NCBI GenBank assembly: GCA_947457715.1
Contig: CANGXK010000050.1
Location: 1-10,311, forward strand
Length of the DNA stretch: 10,311 nt
Direction: 5' to 3'
Source: Gemmatimonadota bacterium
GTDB taxonomy: Bacteria; Gemmatimonadota; Gemmatimonadetes; Gemmatimonadales; Gemmatimonadaceae
The notes under the pieces were generated by a model, which worked only from the letters and a program-made list of their open reading frames with translations, was not told the DNA's origin and did not search any database. Shown piece after piece: positions 1-6,622 of the stretch. The position numbers and the translations under genes are program-made. Each line of letters opens with the position of its first letter. Within the stretch, counting starts at the first letter, position 1.

Positions 1-312
1 AATCTCCAGACCTCGCCACCGCCGACGCGTGCACGAAGTCGGGATCGCCCTTCGCGCTCTGGCATCGAGAGACCGTACTCCTCAGATCTCGGCCTCTGGC
101 ACGTGGCGCCGCGCATCATCGACGCCCATAAAGCGTGCACACAGTTCGCGGGCATGACACTCCCGCCGCCCGACGGGGGCACCGAAACGCCCTCCGAGCA
201 CGACCGCGGCGCCAGGCCGAGCACGCTCCGTGCGCCGACCCTGTGCCAGCCGTGGGGGCGCGCCCAACACCGTAGAGCCCACTCGCACGGTGTCTCAAAA
301 CCATTGACAGGT
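1..312. other. Left-edge stretch with no supportable gene
   Basis: I see no convincing gene here. Two short leftward frames (ends near 82 and 116) and the start of a rightward frame (from 103) cross the stretch. Their translations are rich in Arg, Ala and Gly, have no recognisable motif, and overlap one another in different frames, as chance frames in GC-rich DNA do. The stretch is more GC-rich than the sulfotransferase gene next to it. It may be a decayed gene or the 3' flank of the glycan locus. No T-run hairpin that could act as a terminator for the leftward genes was seen. Confidence 0.5.
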
Positions 313-1404
313 TCAGGACAGCTCACGCAACTGTGCAAGACATGCACGAAGTTCCGTGGATACTCGCGATCGTATCCGGGCGAGAAGCGCTCTCCCCATC
401 GCATGGCCTTCCAACGTTTCTTTCGCGAACAGAAGGAGGATTTTTTCGACGCTGCCTTGATCATAATGTTCAACAAGGTCACTCACGAGATACTGCGAAT
501 CTGCTCGAACCTCGACAGGCGCTGAATCCGCAATTTCAAGATCTACGCCGTAGTGATGAAGAATGAACTCAGCGTCTTCCTTGTGGTTCGCACGAATACC
601 ACGGGCAATATCAGCGTCGAGGCATGCCCTCGTCTGGTGAATCGAGCCTGTGGAATGTCTCAAAAATTGAAGCAGCTTCGCGGCATCGCGCGTCAGCCAG
701 CCGGGTCTGCTGGGATCGTGATACAGCAATCGGTAGTCCTGGAGGATCTTCATTCCTTCGGCCGACAATGAAGCATTGCTTCTTACGCTTGCTGCGGAAA
801 CCTCTAAACGCAAATATTTCTTCAGCAACATACTGAAGTCACGAACCACGTCGCCGTTTTGCTCACCAGGGTACTTTCGCAGAACAAGGCTGCCGGGAAA
901 CACGCTCTCCCACCTTTCCGCGATACTTCGAAACGGGTACTTAAATGTCGCCCAATGTTCGCCGTATGGCGCGGAGACAAAAGTGCTCTTGATGACTTGC
1001 TGCGTAAACGAGAGGAAGTAGTCCGCAGGGTCACGGACGAAAAGTACAACGCAAAATCTGTCAAAGCCCGCCGATTCGAGATCGGCACGCAATTGAAGGA
1101 TGGACTCCGTGGGGAACCAGGAGGCCATGCTCTCAGCGGAAAGTATCAGATCATTCTTCGAAGCAAGATGCCTGAAAAAGACTTTCCTGAACTTGCGGTT
1201 CATTACGGGATCGAGGCCTTGCCAGGCCAACGGCATCTCGCGCGGAGATACGTACAGGGAAATCATGCGGTTCTGATCCCGGTCCCGGCCGACAAGTGGA
1301 TACCCTACCTCGCCCAATTGGTTGCCGGCACTTGCCAAGGTCTCCTGAATTGAGGTCGTTCCCGTCTTCCGTGTTCCGATGTGAATGACTGCAGTTCGAG
1401 GCAT
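313..1404 (-). CDS. Stand-alone sulfotransferase family protein
   Basis: Predicted 363-residue PAPS-dependent sulfotransferase, which would transfer sulfate to a hydroxyl or amino group of a glycan or lipid. Near the N-terminus, residues 10-19 read GTRKTGTTSI, the 5'-phosphosulfate-binding loop typical of the family. RDPADYFLSF at about 124-133 matches the 3'-phosphate-binding motif (R-D-P-x3-x-S). No signal peptide or membrane segment is visible, so it should act in the cytoplasm. I chose the ATG at 1404 because GGGGGTGA lies just upstream and the P-loop then sits at the usual distance from the start. Two in-frame ATGs at 1422 and 1419 would overlap the upstream gene. The stop of the GT8-sulfotransferase gene lies 4 bases before this start, so the two are almost surely co-transcribed and translationally coupled. 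Base composition is lower in GC than the right half of the window. The acceptor is unknown. Confidence 0.85.
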   Translation of the reverse strand: MPRTAVIHIGTRKTGTTSIQETLASAGNQLGEVGYPLVGRDRDQNRMISLYVSPREMPLAWQGLDPVMNRKFRKVFFRHLASKNDLILSAESMASWFPTESILQLRADLESAGFDRFCVVLFVRDPADYFLSFTQQVIKSTFVSAPYGEHWATFKYPFRSIAERWESVFPGSLVLRKYPGEQNGDVVRDFSMLLKKYLRLEVSAASVRSNASLSAEGMKILQDYRLLYHDPSRPGWLTRDAAKLLQFLRHSTGSIHQTRACLDADIARGIRANHKEDAEFILHHYGVDLEIADSAPVEVRADSQYLVSDLVEHYDQGSVEKILLLFAKETLEGHAMGRALLARIRSRVSTELRACLAQLRELS

Positions 1405-1408
1405 TGCT

Positions 1409-1416
1409 TCACCCCC
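1409..1416 (-). promoter_or_regulatory. Ribosome binding site deciding the sulfotransferase start
   Basis: On the minus strand GGGGGTGA ends four bases before the ATG at 1404. It contains the TGA stop of the upstream gene, so termination and reinitiation overlap. This site favours 1404 over the in-frame ATGs at 1422 and 1419. Confidence 0.55.
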
Positions 1417-3367
1417 CATCATCAGAAGACCTGCCGTGACTTCCGGGAAGCCGAAACAGCTTCTCCTGCGTCGCCACAGACAGACCGCTGGCTGCCTTGA
1501 GCAGTGCTAATACCGAAGCATCAGTCTTGCGGTCCTGAACCTTCAGCGTAGACATCAGGCCTTCTGAACCCTGCACAGTCGCAAAACTCTTTCCAGGGTA
1601 AAAGTCCTGAAGGAGTGGAATGTCCTTACCCGTCAAGAATAGTCCGCTATACGTTAGCCAAGTGCGGTGCAACCCGAGGTCGTCCGCCAGACATTCGACA
1701 CTGTCATACCAATGGTCACATTGCGCAACGTGCTTCGACGCCTGCCGTTCATCGATCGTGAATGCTGTATCTGTGAGATCCTTGTTTATCCATGACGTTG
1801 CAAATGTTTTTTCAGTGGCGTCGCGGTTTGTTGCGCGGAGACGCGAGACGTGCGTGTAGAGCAACTCGCGTCGCACAAACAAAAGCCGTGGGCGAAATGT
1901 CCGCAAGATGTCTTCGAGTGCAGAGGAGCTCAATTGCCCGGGAAACAGCTTGATGAGCGTCCGTCCGTTTCTGTTCTTGAGAATCGTCTTCGTCAGGTCT
2001 AACGCATGATCGCTTACAGCCGCACTGAATGACCGAAACGCTTCCAGTCGCTGGTGTGAAGATAGTGCCGCCAAAGATTCCGGGCCACGCTGCGCAAACC
2101 ACGGCAGCGTTTCCTCCAGTTCATCGTTGTGCACATTCCCCCATCCTGCTCCCAGATAAAACTCATTCAACCAGTGCAGCTGCGAACGTGAGCGCTGGAG
2201 AACTTCCCCGAGCGCATTCGTGCCCGATCTGGCGACACTGATCATTAGGTCAAGTCCATCATCGTGAGAGCTCTCGGCTTTGTGCCGATAGGGCGCGCGC
2301 CGCTCCGGAACGATGGTGTGTGGGTTTGCAGGCACGATGCGAGCAGGGCGGGACAACGGCGCAGGGTCAAGTCCTCTCTGCAGCCGCTCGATGTGCGAGA
2401 TGAACCTGCCAGATATTGCCAACAAGCCTCTCGTGGCCATGCGCTTTGCTCTCGCAAGCAACCGCACTCGCATCATACTCTGTATGGTGCCGTGTCCTCG
2501 TTCACATAGGGCGGCATAGGTTGACCACAGGCTACCCAGCACGCCACCGGAAACCCGTTCGCGAGATGTGGTGCCATGCTGAGTCAACACCGAAGAGCCA
2601 ATTGCCGCGTAAATCTGGCGCCACTCACGCGCAAATCGTGACGCGACGGCCGGCTGCCAGGGTTTTTTCGGTCCGTTGAAGTGGACAACGGCCGGCTCTT
2701 CAAACAGAGGAAGTCTCAGGTCCATGCGGATCAACATATCTGAGACATTGCAACTCAGAGGCAGACTGTCAAACTGACCTTCAAAAATAATATTCAGCAC
2801 GTCCTGATCGAACCAGCGCAGGTCATTCCGGGTTCGCAGGATCTCCTGCGCCTGGTCCCAAAGCCGCAATTCCCGCATGCGCGCTAATGACATGCGCATC
2901 ACACCCGCGTTGAAGTACGCGGTTTGCGGCGTGCCAAAAATATGTTCACCGGTTCCGACGAGTTCCGGCACGGCTCCAAGTGGATGATGAAGGTTCCACT
3001 GCAGCAGATTGTCGAGCGGTGCCCTGATCAGCACGTCTACATCGAGGTACAGCACCTCATCGTAATCCGGCAGTAGTTCAGGGAGAAGAAGCCGTATGTA
3101 GGTTGCATACGAGGCCGCAGCGCCGAAGCTGAAGGGCTTGAACTCCGTGAGGCGTTGGCTTTCGGAGGGCGGTAGCCGGATCACATGCAGCGGTACCTTG
3201 TATTGCGACGCGGTAGCTACCAAATCGTTGAGGTGTTGCTCGTGCGTCGATGTCGGAACCACGACAAGCACGGAGTCCGCTTGCCTCCCGAAGCGCGCAA
3301 TCTGAGCGACAGCGCAGCAGGCATACGGCAGATAGTACTCGTCAGGCGTCAGAACGATTGCTGTCAT
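1409..3367 (-). CDS. Fused GT8 glycosyltransferase and Stf0-like sulfotransferase
   Basis: Predicted 652-residue bifunctional enzyme. Residues 1 to about 250 form a family 8 glycosyltransferase, a retaining, metal-dependent enzyme using UDP-sugars. Its marks are the DVD metal-binding motif at 109-111, YFNAGVM at 151-157, DQDVLN at 187-192 and HFNGPKKPW at 229-237. A linker of about 120 basic residues follows. From about 370 to the end is a sulfotransferase-like domain, with SVARSGTNAL at 377-386 resembling a phosphosulfate-binding loop and RRELLYTHVSRL at about 499-510 as in Stf0/NodH-type enzymes. It probably adds a sugar to a surface glycan and sulfates that sugar or its neighbour. I preferred the ATG at 3367, where the GT8 fold begins (MTAIVL), over an in-frame ATG at 3427, which adds 20 residues outside the domain. 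The ribosome binding site is weak (GAAG). A sulfotransferase gene follows after 4 bases. The GT8 half is certain. The sulfotransferase half is less conserved, and no acceptor can be named. Confidence 0.85.
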   Translation of the reverse strand: MTAIVLTPDEYYLPYACCAVAQIARFGRQADSVLVVVPTSTHEQHLNDLVATASQYKVPLHVIRLPPSESQRLTEFKPFSFGAAASYATYIRLLLPELLPDYDEVLYLDVDVLIRAPLDNLLQWNLHHPLGAVPELVGTGEHIFGTPQTAYFNAGVMRMSLARMRELRLWDQAQEILRTRNDLRWFDQDVLNIIFEGQFDSLPLSCNVSDMLIRMDLRLPLFEEPAVVHFNGPKKPWQPAVASRFAREWRQIYAAIGSSVLTQHGTTSRERVSGGVLGSLWSTYAALCERGHGTIQSMMRVRLLARAKRMATRGLLAISGRFISHIERLQRGLDPAPLSRPARIVPANPHTIVPERRAPYRHKAESSHDDGLDLMISVARSGTNALGEVLQRSRSQLHWLNEFYLGAGWGNVHNDELEETLPWFAQRGPESLAALSSHQRLEAFRSFSAAVSDHALDLTKTILKNRNGRTLIKLFPGQLSSSALEDILRTFRPRLLFVRRELLYTHVSRLRATNRDATEKTFATSWINKDLTDTAFTIDERQASKHVAQCDHWYDSVECLADDLGLHRTWLTYSGLFLTGKDIPLLQDFYPGKSFATVQGSEGLMSTLKVQDRKTDASVLALLKAASGLSVATQEKLFRLPGSHGRSSDDGG

Positions 3368-3514
3368 GATCTTCGTGTCACGGGCGTACAACCCAAATGT
3401 GTGGAAAGGCAGAGCACAAGGCGGCACTGTCTCGGGATAGCGTATTGCTGCTCCGAGGGGAAGTCCGGTATTGAAAAGGAGCCACCGTCCATGTGAAAAC
3501 GCGAGAGTCCAGCC

Positions 3515-3536
3515 CTCACGTCAAGATCGACGTGAG
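3515..3536. repeat. Inverted repeat, 8-bp stem and 6-base loop
   Basis: CTCACGTC (3515-3522) and GACGTGAG (3529-3536) are perfect reverse complements around the loop AAGATC. No T-run follows on either strand, so it is not a standard intrinsic terminator. It could be an operator or a transcript hairpin. Confidence 0.6.
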
Positions 3537-3551
3537 CGTCGCTCAAGCACG

Positions 3552-3565
3552 GCCGCTCGAGCGGC
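3552..3565. repeat. Perfect 14-bp palindrome
   Basis: GCCGCTCGAGCGGC is its own reverse complement and overlaps the first bases of the tandem repeat that follows. It lies about 190 bp upstream of the GT8-sulfotransferase start. A dimeric regulator site is possible but not shown. Confidence 0.55.
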
Positions 3566-3618
3566 GAGTCCATCTACGGTCCGCGCGCACGGCGAGTCCA
3601 TCGTCGGTCCGCGCGCAC
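3563..3618. repeat. Two tandem copies of a 28-bp direct repeat
   Basis: Copies at 3563-3590 and 3591-3618 both begin GGCGAGTCCATC and end CGGTCCGCGCGCAC. They differ only at the two bases after the common CATC (TA against GT). The bases after the second copy begin again with GGCG, so a third copy may have been truncated. Twenty-eight bases is not a multiple of three, which argues against a coding repeat. Confidence 0.85.
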
Positions 3619-3805
3619 GGCGGCGGCCTCGTTGCGCTGATCGCCGTGCTCTCCGGCGTGACGAAGGTGGCCCTCCGGTGATGGTGCGCCGAGCCTGTCG
3701 CTCGCAGTATAGCGCCCGTGGTTTCACCCACCCGGAAGACCGCCGCTGGAACGCACGTACACACTTCCCGACGAAACATCCGTCCGTGTCATCTACATCA
3801 GGCAC

Positions 3806-4705
3806 CTAAGTACGGAGGTAATCCTTGTAGTCGCGTTCCAGATAATCGGCCAGCGCATTTTCCCAGCGTCCCATTGTTTGAATTCCCATCAGAGCAAGCT
3901 TGCGATTGACAAGCCGCTCAGATTTCGGCCGCGGTGCGAAGTACGCCTGTCGGAAATGCGAGGAATCAACTGCCGTGACGTGCACTCGGTCACTGAGACC
4001 CGTAATTCGGAGTATTTCACTCGCAACGTCGTGACGGCTCGCTGAACCGGTGCATGCCACATTGTAAAGACCCCACCGTTCTTCGTGAAGGAGGTATTTC
4101 ATGGTCCGCGCGAAATCGTGCGTGTAGGTCGGCGCCCCAAACCTGTCGTTCACGACCAGCAGTTCGGAAACGCCAGCGTGGAGTTGTGACATGATCTTCT
4201 GCACGAATTTCTTGTCCTTTCTGGGTCCTCCGCCCATCATCCATCCGGCTCTGCCAATCAGGTAGCGACGAGCGTTTTCGACGACATAGCGCTCTCCAGC
4301 GAACTTTGTTTGCGCATAAACGCCAATGGGATTGGGGGTATCCCAATCGTCATAAAGCTCCTTGTTTCCGTCAAACACGCCTGCCGTTCCGATGTAGGCC
4401 AAGGGAATATCCAGATCATTCGCGATGGAAACTGCGGTCTTTACGGCGGTGAAGTTCGTCGCCCACGCGTCGTCGGTGTTCATCTCACAGTACTCCAGGT
4501 CGGTATGAGCGCCGACGTGCATCAATACGTCCGGTTCGAAGGCCCGTACTTGACGTGAATACGCTTCGCTGTCACGGAAATCGAGGAACGACAGCCACCG
4601 TTCATTCAAAGAAATATCACTGCAGAACATCTCGTGTTCGGAAAATGCGTTGTAGAGAGCGTCGCCGAGCATACCACCCGATCCAGCCACGTAAATGCGC
4701 TTCAC
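3806..4705 (-). CDS. RmlD-like NAD(P)-dependent sugar-nucleotide reductase
   Basis: Predicted 299-residue extended short-chain dehydrogenase of the RmlD (dTDP-4-dehydrorhamnose reductase) substrate-binding family. It would reduce or otherwise modify a nucleotide-activated sugar in the cytoplasm and so supply a building block for the glycan. The N-terminal Rossmann motif reads GSGGMLG (8-14). HVGAHTDLEYCE (63-74) occupies the place of the family's N-A-A-A-Y-T-x-V-D-x-A-E stretch. YIGTAGVFDG (104-113) matches the usual S-T-D-Y-V-F-D-G block with Thr 107 as the likely catalytic hydroxyl. YAQTK (130-134) is the catalytic Tyr-Lys pair. Length is normal for the family. The start is GTG at 4705, with GGGAGGAG about 8 bases upstream. 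No other start keeps the Rossmann motif near the N-terminus. The decayed insertion sequence begins only 29 bp upstream, so the native promoter may be lost. True dTDP-rhamnose synthesis would need RmlA, RmlB and RmlC, none of which is in the window, so I leave the symbol empty. Confidence 0.85.
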   Translation of the reverse strand: MKRIYVAGSGGMLGDALYNAFSEHEMFCSDISLNERWLSFLDFRDSEAYSRQVRAFEPDVLMHVGAHTDLEYCEMNTDDAWATNFTAVKTAVSIANDLDIPLAYIGTAGVFDGNKELYDDWDTPNPIGVYAQTKFAGERYVVENARRYLIGRAGWMMGGGPRKDKKFVQKIMSQLHAGVSELLVVNDRFGAPTYTHDFARTMKYLLHEERWGLYNVACTGSASRHDVASEILRITGLSDRVHVTAVDSSHFRQAYFAPRPKSERLVNRKLALMGIQTMGRWENALADYLERDYKDYLRT

Positions 4706-4712
4706 TCTCCTG

Positions 4713-4720
4713 CTCCTCCC
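4713..4720 (-). promoter_or_regulatory. Strong ribosome binding site for the GTG start at 4705
   Basis: The minus strand reads GGGAGGAG here, a near-perfect anti-16S match about 8 bases before the GTG. This makes the GTG start secure. The site lies between the end of the insertion-sequence remnant and the gene. Confidence 0.7.
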
Positions 4721-4733
4721 GTAAGCAGCTGTG

Positions 4734-4760
4734 TGGGCTTATCCCGAAAAAGTGGACGCG
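4734..4760 (+). repeat. Candidate terminal inverted repeat, OrfB end
   Basis: This end starts TGGGCTTATCCCG and ends GTGGACGCG. Its partner, read as the reverse complement of 5368-5394, starts TGGACGTGGCCCA and ends GTGCACGCC. The shared core is TGG, CCC, GTG and ACGC in fixed register. The match is imperfect, so the boundary may be off by a few bases. Confidence 0.45.
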
Positions 4761-5159
4761 TATTTGAAAGGAACTGCGCGATCTTCAGTAACTGCGCTTC
4801 GTACTCCGCCGGACTGACGTACTCCAAAGTCGAGTGCCGTCGCTTCCGGTTGTACCACGTTTCGATCTACCGAAAGATGGCGCGCCGCACCTCCTCCCGG
4901 GTGTGCCAATCGTGCGTCATCACCTGCGCAAGCTCCATTGTCGCGAAGAATCTCCCGGCGACGGTGTGGACGTCACGGTCGCCCGTGCCGCTCATGCTCG
5001 CCAGCATGCCGTACGCCGCCAGTTTCGGACGAGACGCCGCGGACGCGTGTTGACTCCCGCGGTTGCTGCAACATAGCAATCCGGGCGCTGGCTGCCGAGC
5101 CTCCCGCACTATCCTCCTCGCGCCCATCACCAAGACGTGCGGCGCCATGCGTCTCCCCC

Positions 5160-5334
5160 GTTGGCGCAGTGCCGGTCCCATGCGCCTCGCGCTCCGCGCG
5201 AACCCACGCCCACAACGGGTGCTGCCGGACAACCAGCGCTCGACCGACCTGCGTCAGTGCCGCACCGCGTCCGCCTTAAACTTCGCACTCAACGCGCGAC
5301 GTCCATGACGAACGACCTGCTTGCTCGATCCCAT
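5160..5334 (-). pseudogene. OrfA transposase remnant (IS3 family, frameshifted)
   Basis: The frame starts at ATG 5334 behind GGAGGTGG and encodes a basic N-terminus, with GRRALSAKFKADAVRH resembling the start of the IS3 OrfA helix-turn-helix protein. It hits TGA at 5254-5256. A different frame continues with LTQVGRALVVRQHPLWAWV and then RAEREAHGTG, which reads like the second helix and recognition-helix part of OrfA. A small indel near 5256 therefore broke the gene. Similarity fades at about 5160, where OrfB sequence begins, so the leucine-zipper part is missing. This identification rests on pattern recognition and is weaker than that of OrfB. Confidence 0.55.
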
Positions 5335-5367
5335 GTGCCACCTCCACCCCGAAACCAGGGCGGATCG

Positions 5368-5394
5368 GGCGTGCACGAAATTGGGCCACGTCCA
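5368..5394 (-). repeat. Candidate terminal inverted repeat, OrfA end
   Basis: This is the partner of 4734-4760, lying 34 bases upstream of the OrfA start, a usual distance for an IS3-family left end. The element would end about 73 bp before the alcohol dehydrogenase start. Confidence 0.45.
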
Positions 5395-5467
5395 ATGCGA
5401 GGGCCACCACTCCAGCGTGACCGGTGTTCGGGATTACTCGCACTGGCCTCGCCCGCTAACGTTGAGC

Positions 5468-6622
5468 ATGGCCAACTTCCGGTTTGAAACGCCGCCGCGT
5501 CTGATCTGTGCTGACGGCGAGAGCGAGCGACTGGGCGGGTTGATGCGCGAGTTTGGCATCACCCGTCCCCTGGTGGTCACCGATCGCGGTATCGTGGACG
5601 CCGGGCTGGTCGAGCCGCTGCTCGGACACCTTCGCGCTCTGGGGCTCGAGGTCGCCGTGTTCTCCGACGTGGTGGCCGACCCGTCGGCGTCGTGCGTGGA
5701 GGCCGCCGTCGCCCTGGCCCGCGAGGTGCGCGCCGACGGCGTGATCGGTTTCGGCGGCGGCAGTTCGCTCGACGTCGCCAAACTCGCCGCCCTCCTGGCG
5801 CGTTCCGGTGAAGCACTCGATACCGTGTACGGTATCGGCCTCGCGGTCGGACCACGCTGGCCGCTGATTCAAGTGCCGACCACCGCGGGCACGGGATCCG
5901 AGGTCACGCCGATTGCCATTGTCACCACGCCGAGCGGTGAAAAGCAGGGGGTGGTGTCGCGCCAACTATACGCCGATGTGGCGGTGCTCGATGCCACGCT
6001 CACGCTGGGATTGCCGCCGCGCGTCACGGCGATGACGGGCATCGATGCCATGGTCCATGCCATCGAGGCCTACACCAGCCGAATCGCCAAAAACGTACTC
6101 TCCGATACGCTTGCCACGCGTGCCCTGCGGCTCCTCTCGGACCATATCGGTACGGCGATCGAGGACGGTACGAACCTCGAGGCGCGTCGCGCGATGCTGC
6201 AGGGCTCGATGCTGGCGGGGATGGCGTTCGCCAACGCACCGGTCGGAGCCGTGCATGCGCTCGCCTACCCACTCGGCGGGCAGTTCCATGTCCCCCACGG
6301 GTTGAGCAATGCGCTGGTGCTGCTGCCGGTGCTCGAGTTCAACCTGCCAGAGGCCGAGTCGATGTATGGCGAACTGGCCGACGCGGTCCGCGCCACCGAA
6401 CGCACGTGGCACCGGGCGGCCAGCGGTCGTGCGTTCGTCGATACGATGGCGGTGATCGTCGGCGAACTGGGACTCGAGCGCACCCTCGGTGCGCTGGGCG
6501 TGATCGAAGCCGATCTCCCCGGTCTCGCCGCCGACGCCATGAAGGTGCAGCGCCTGCTGGTGAACAATCCCCGTGACGTCAACTACGAGCAGGCCCTCGC
6601 CCTGTATCGCGAGGCGTTGTGA
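5468..6622 (+). CDS. Iron-containing (group III) alcohol dehydrogenase
   Basis: Predicted 384-residue Fe-dependent alcohol dehydrogenase, a cytoplasmic enzyme that interconverts an alcohol and its aldehyde or ketone using NAD(P)H. The nucleotide-binding GGGSSLDVAK lies at 96-105 and PTTAGTGSEVT at 137-147. The four metal ligands are all present at family positions: Asp 193 and His 197 in GIDAMVHAIEAY, His 263 in GAVHALAYPLGG, and His 277 in VPHGLSNAL. I chose ATG 5468 because it gives the usual length of about 384 residues. The frame is open upstream to 5321 only through insertion-sequence DNA. The ribosome binding site is weak (GAG). The stop overlaps the next gene's start as GTGA, so the two are coupled. 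The natural substrate cannot be read from the sequence, and butanol-, lactaldehyde- or 1,3-propanediol-type activities are all possible. The insertion remnant ends about 73 bp upstream and may have altered the promoter. Confidence 0.92.
   Translation: MANFRFETPPRLICADGESERLGGLMREFGITRPLVVTDRGIVDAGLVEPLLGHLRALGLEVAVFSDVVADPSASCVEAAVALAREVRADGVIGFGGGSSLDVAKLAALLARSGEALDTVYGIGLAVGPRWPLIQVPTTAGTGSEVTPIAIVTTPSGEKQGVVSRQLYADVAVLDATLTLGLPPRVTAMTGIDAMVHAIEAYTSRIAKNVLSDTLATRALRLLSDHIGTAIEDGTNLEARRAMLQGSMLAGMAFANAPVGAVHALAYPLGGQFHVPHGLSNALVLLPVLEFNLPEAESMYGELADAVRATERTWHRAASGRAFVDTMAVIVGELGLERTLGALGVIEADLPGLAADAMKVQRLLVNNPRDVNYEQALALYREAL

Larger units (their letters stand above)
3368..3805. other. 438-bp intergenic gap with short repeats
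   Basis: No gene is supportable here. Several short frames exist on both strands, but their translations are Arg/Ser/Ala-rich and shift register across the repeats. The gap holds an 8-bp-stem inverted repeat (3515-3536), a perfect 14-bp palindrome (3552-3565) and a 28-bp direct tandem repeat (3563-3618). It separates two leftward genes of the glycan locus, so it should contain the promoter or leader of the GT8-sulfotransferase gene, but I could not pick out convincing -35 and -10 boxes. It could also be the scar of a lost gene. Confidence 0.55.
4702..5160 (-). pseudogene. OrfB transposase remnant (IS3 family, catalytically dead)
   Basis: This is the C-terminal half of an IS3-family DDE transposase. 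Readable blocks in order are QPAPGLLCCSNRGSQHAS, then a stretch around VAGRFFATM, HDWHTREEVRRAIFR, and IETWYNRKRRHSTL with SPAEYEAQ after it. In active relatives the first block has H-S-D-R-G-S-Q-Y. Here the catalytic Asp is Asn (codon 5062-5064). The A-E-S/R-F-F glutamate is Gly (codon GGG, 4954-4956). A TAG at 4867-4869 sits where relatives usually have Tyr in the Y-I-E stretch. Past that amber codon the frame stays open through the inverted repeat and stops at 4702, overlapping the GTG start of the RmlD-like gene by the sequence GTGA. The 5' limit is approximate because the start of the gene is deleted. Confidence 0.8.
4734..5394 (-). mobile_element. Decayed IS3-family insertion sequence (internally deleted)
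   Basis: The remnant of about 661 bp is roughly half the length of a usual IS3-family element. In its own direction it holds the start of OrfA (from 5334, with GGAGGTGG upstream), a frameshift, a deletion removing the end of OrfA and the first half of OrfB, and then the OrfB C-terminal part. Weak inverted repeats bound it, 4734-4760 and 5368-5394, with about 16 of 27 positions matching and both ends starting TGG. No clear target duplication flanks it. With the catalytic residues lost it cannot transpose by itself. It lies between the leftward glycan genes and the rightward metabolic operon. The element limits are inferred. Confidence 0.75.

Noticed and set aside
304..332. TTGACA at 304-309 as a rightward promoter
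   Set aside because: No acceptable -10 box lies 16-18 bases downstream, and the only thing it could drive is antisense to the sulfotransferase.
103..525. Rightward reading frame of 140 codons at the left edge
   Set aside because: Its second half is antisense to the end of the sulfotransferase gene, and the first half has no motif or ribosome binding site.
859..1353. Rightward reading frame of 164 codons
   Set aside because: It lies wholly antisense to the stand-alone sulfotransferase, whose P-loop and 3'-phosphate motif are clear.
3563..3618. Direct repeats as a CRISPR array
   Set aside because: The copies abut with no spacers between them, and there are no cas genes in the window.
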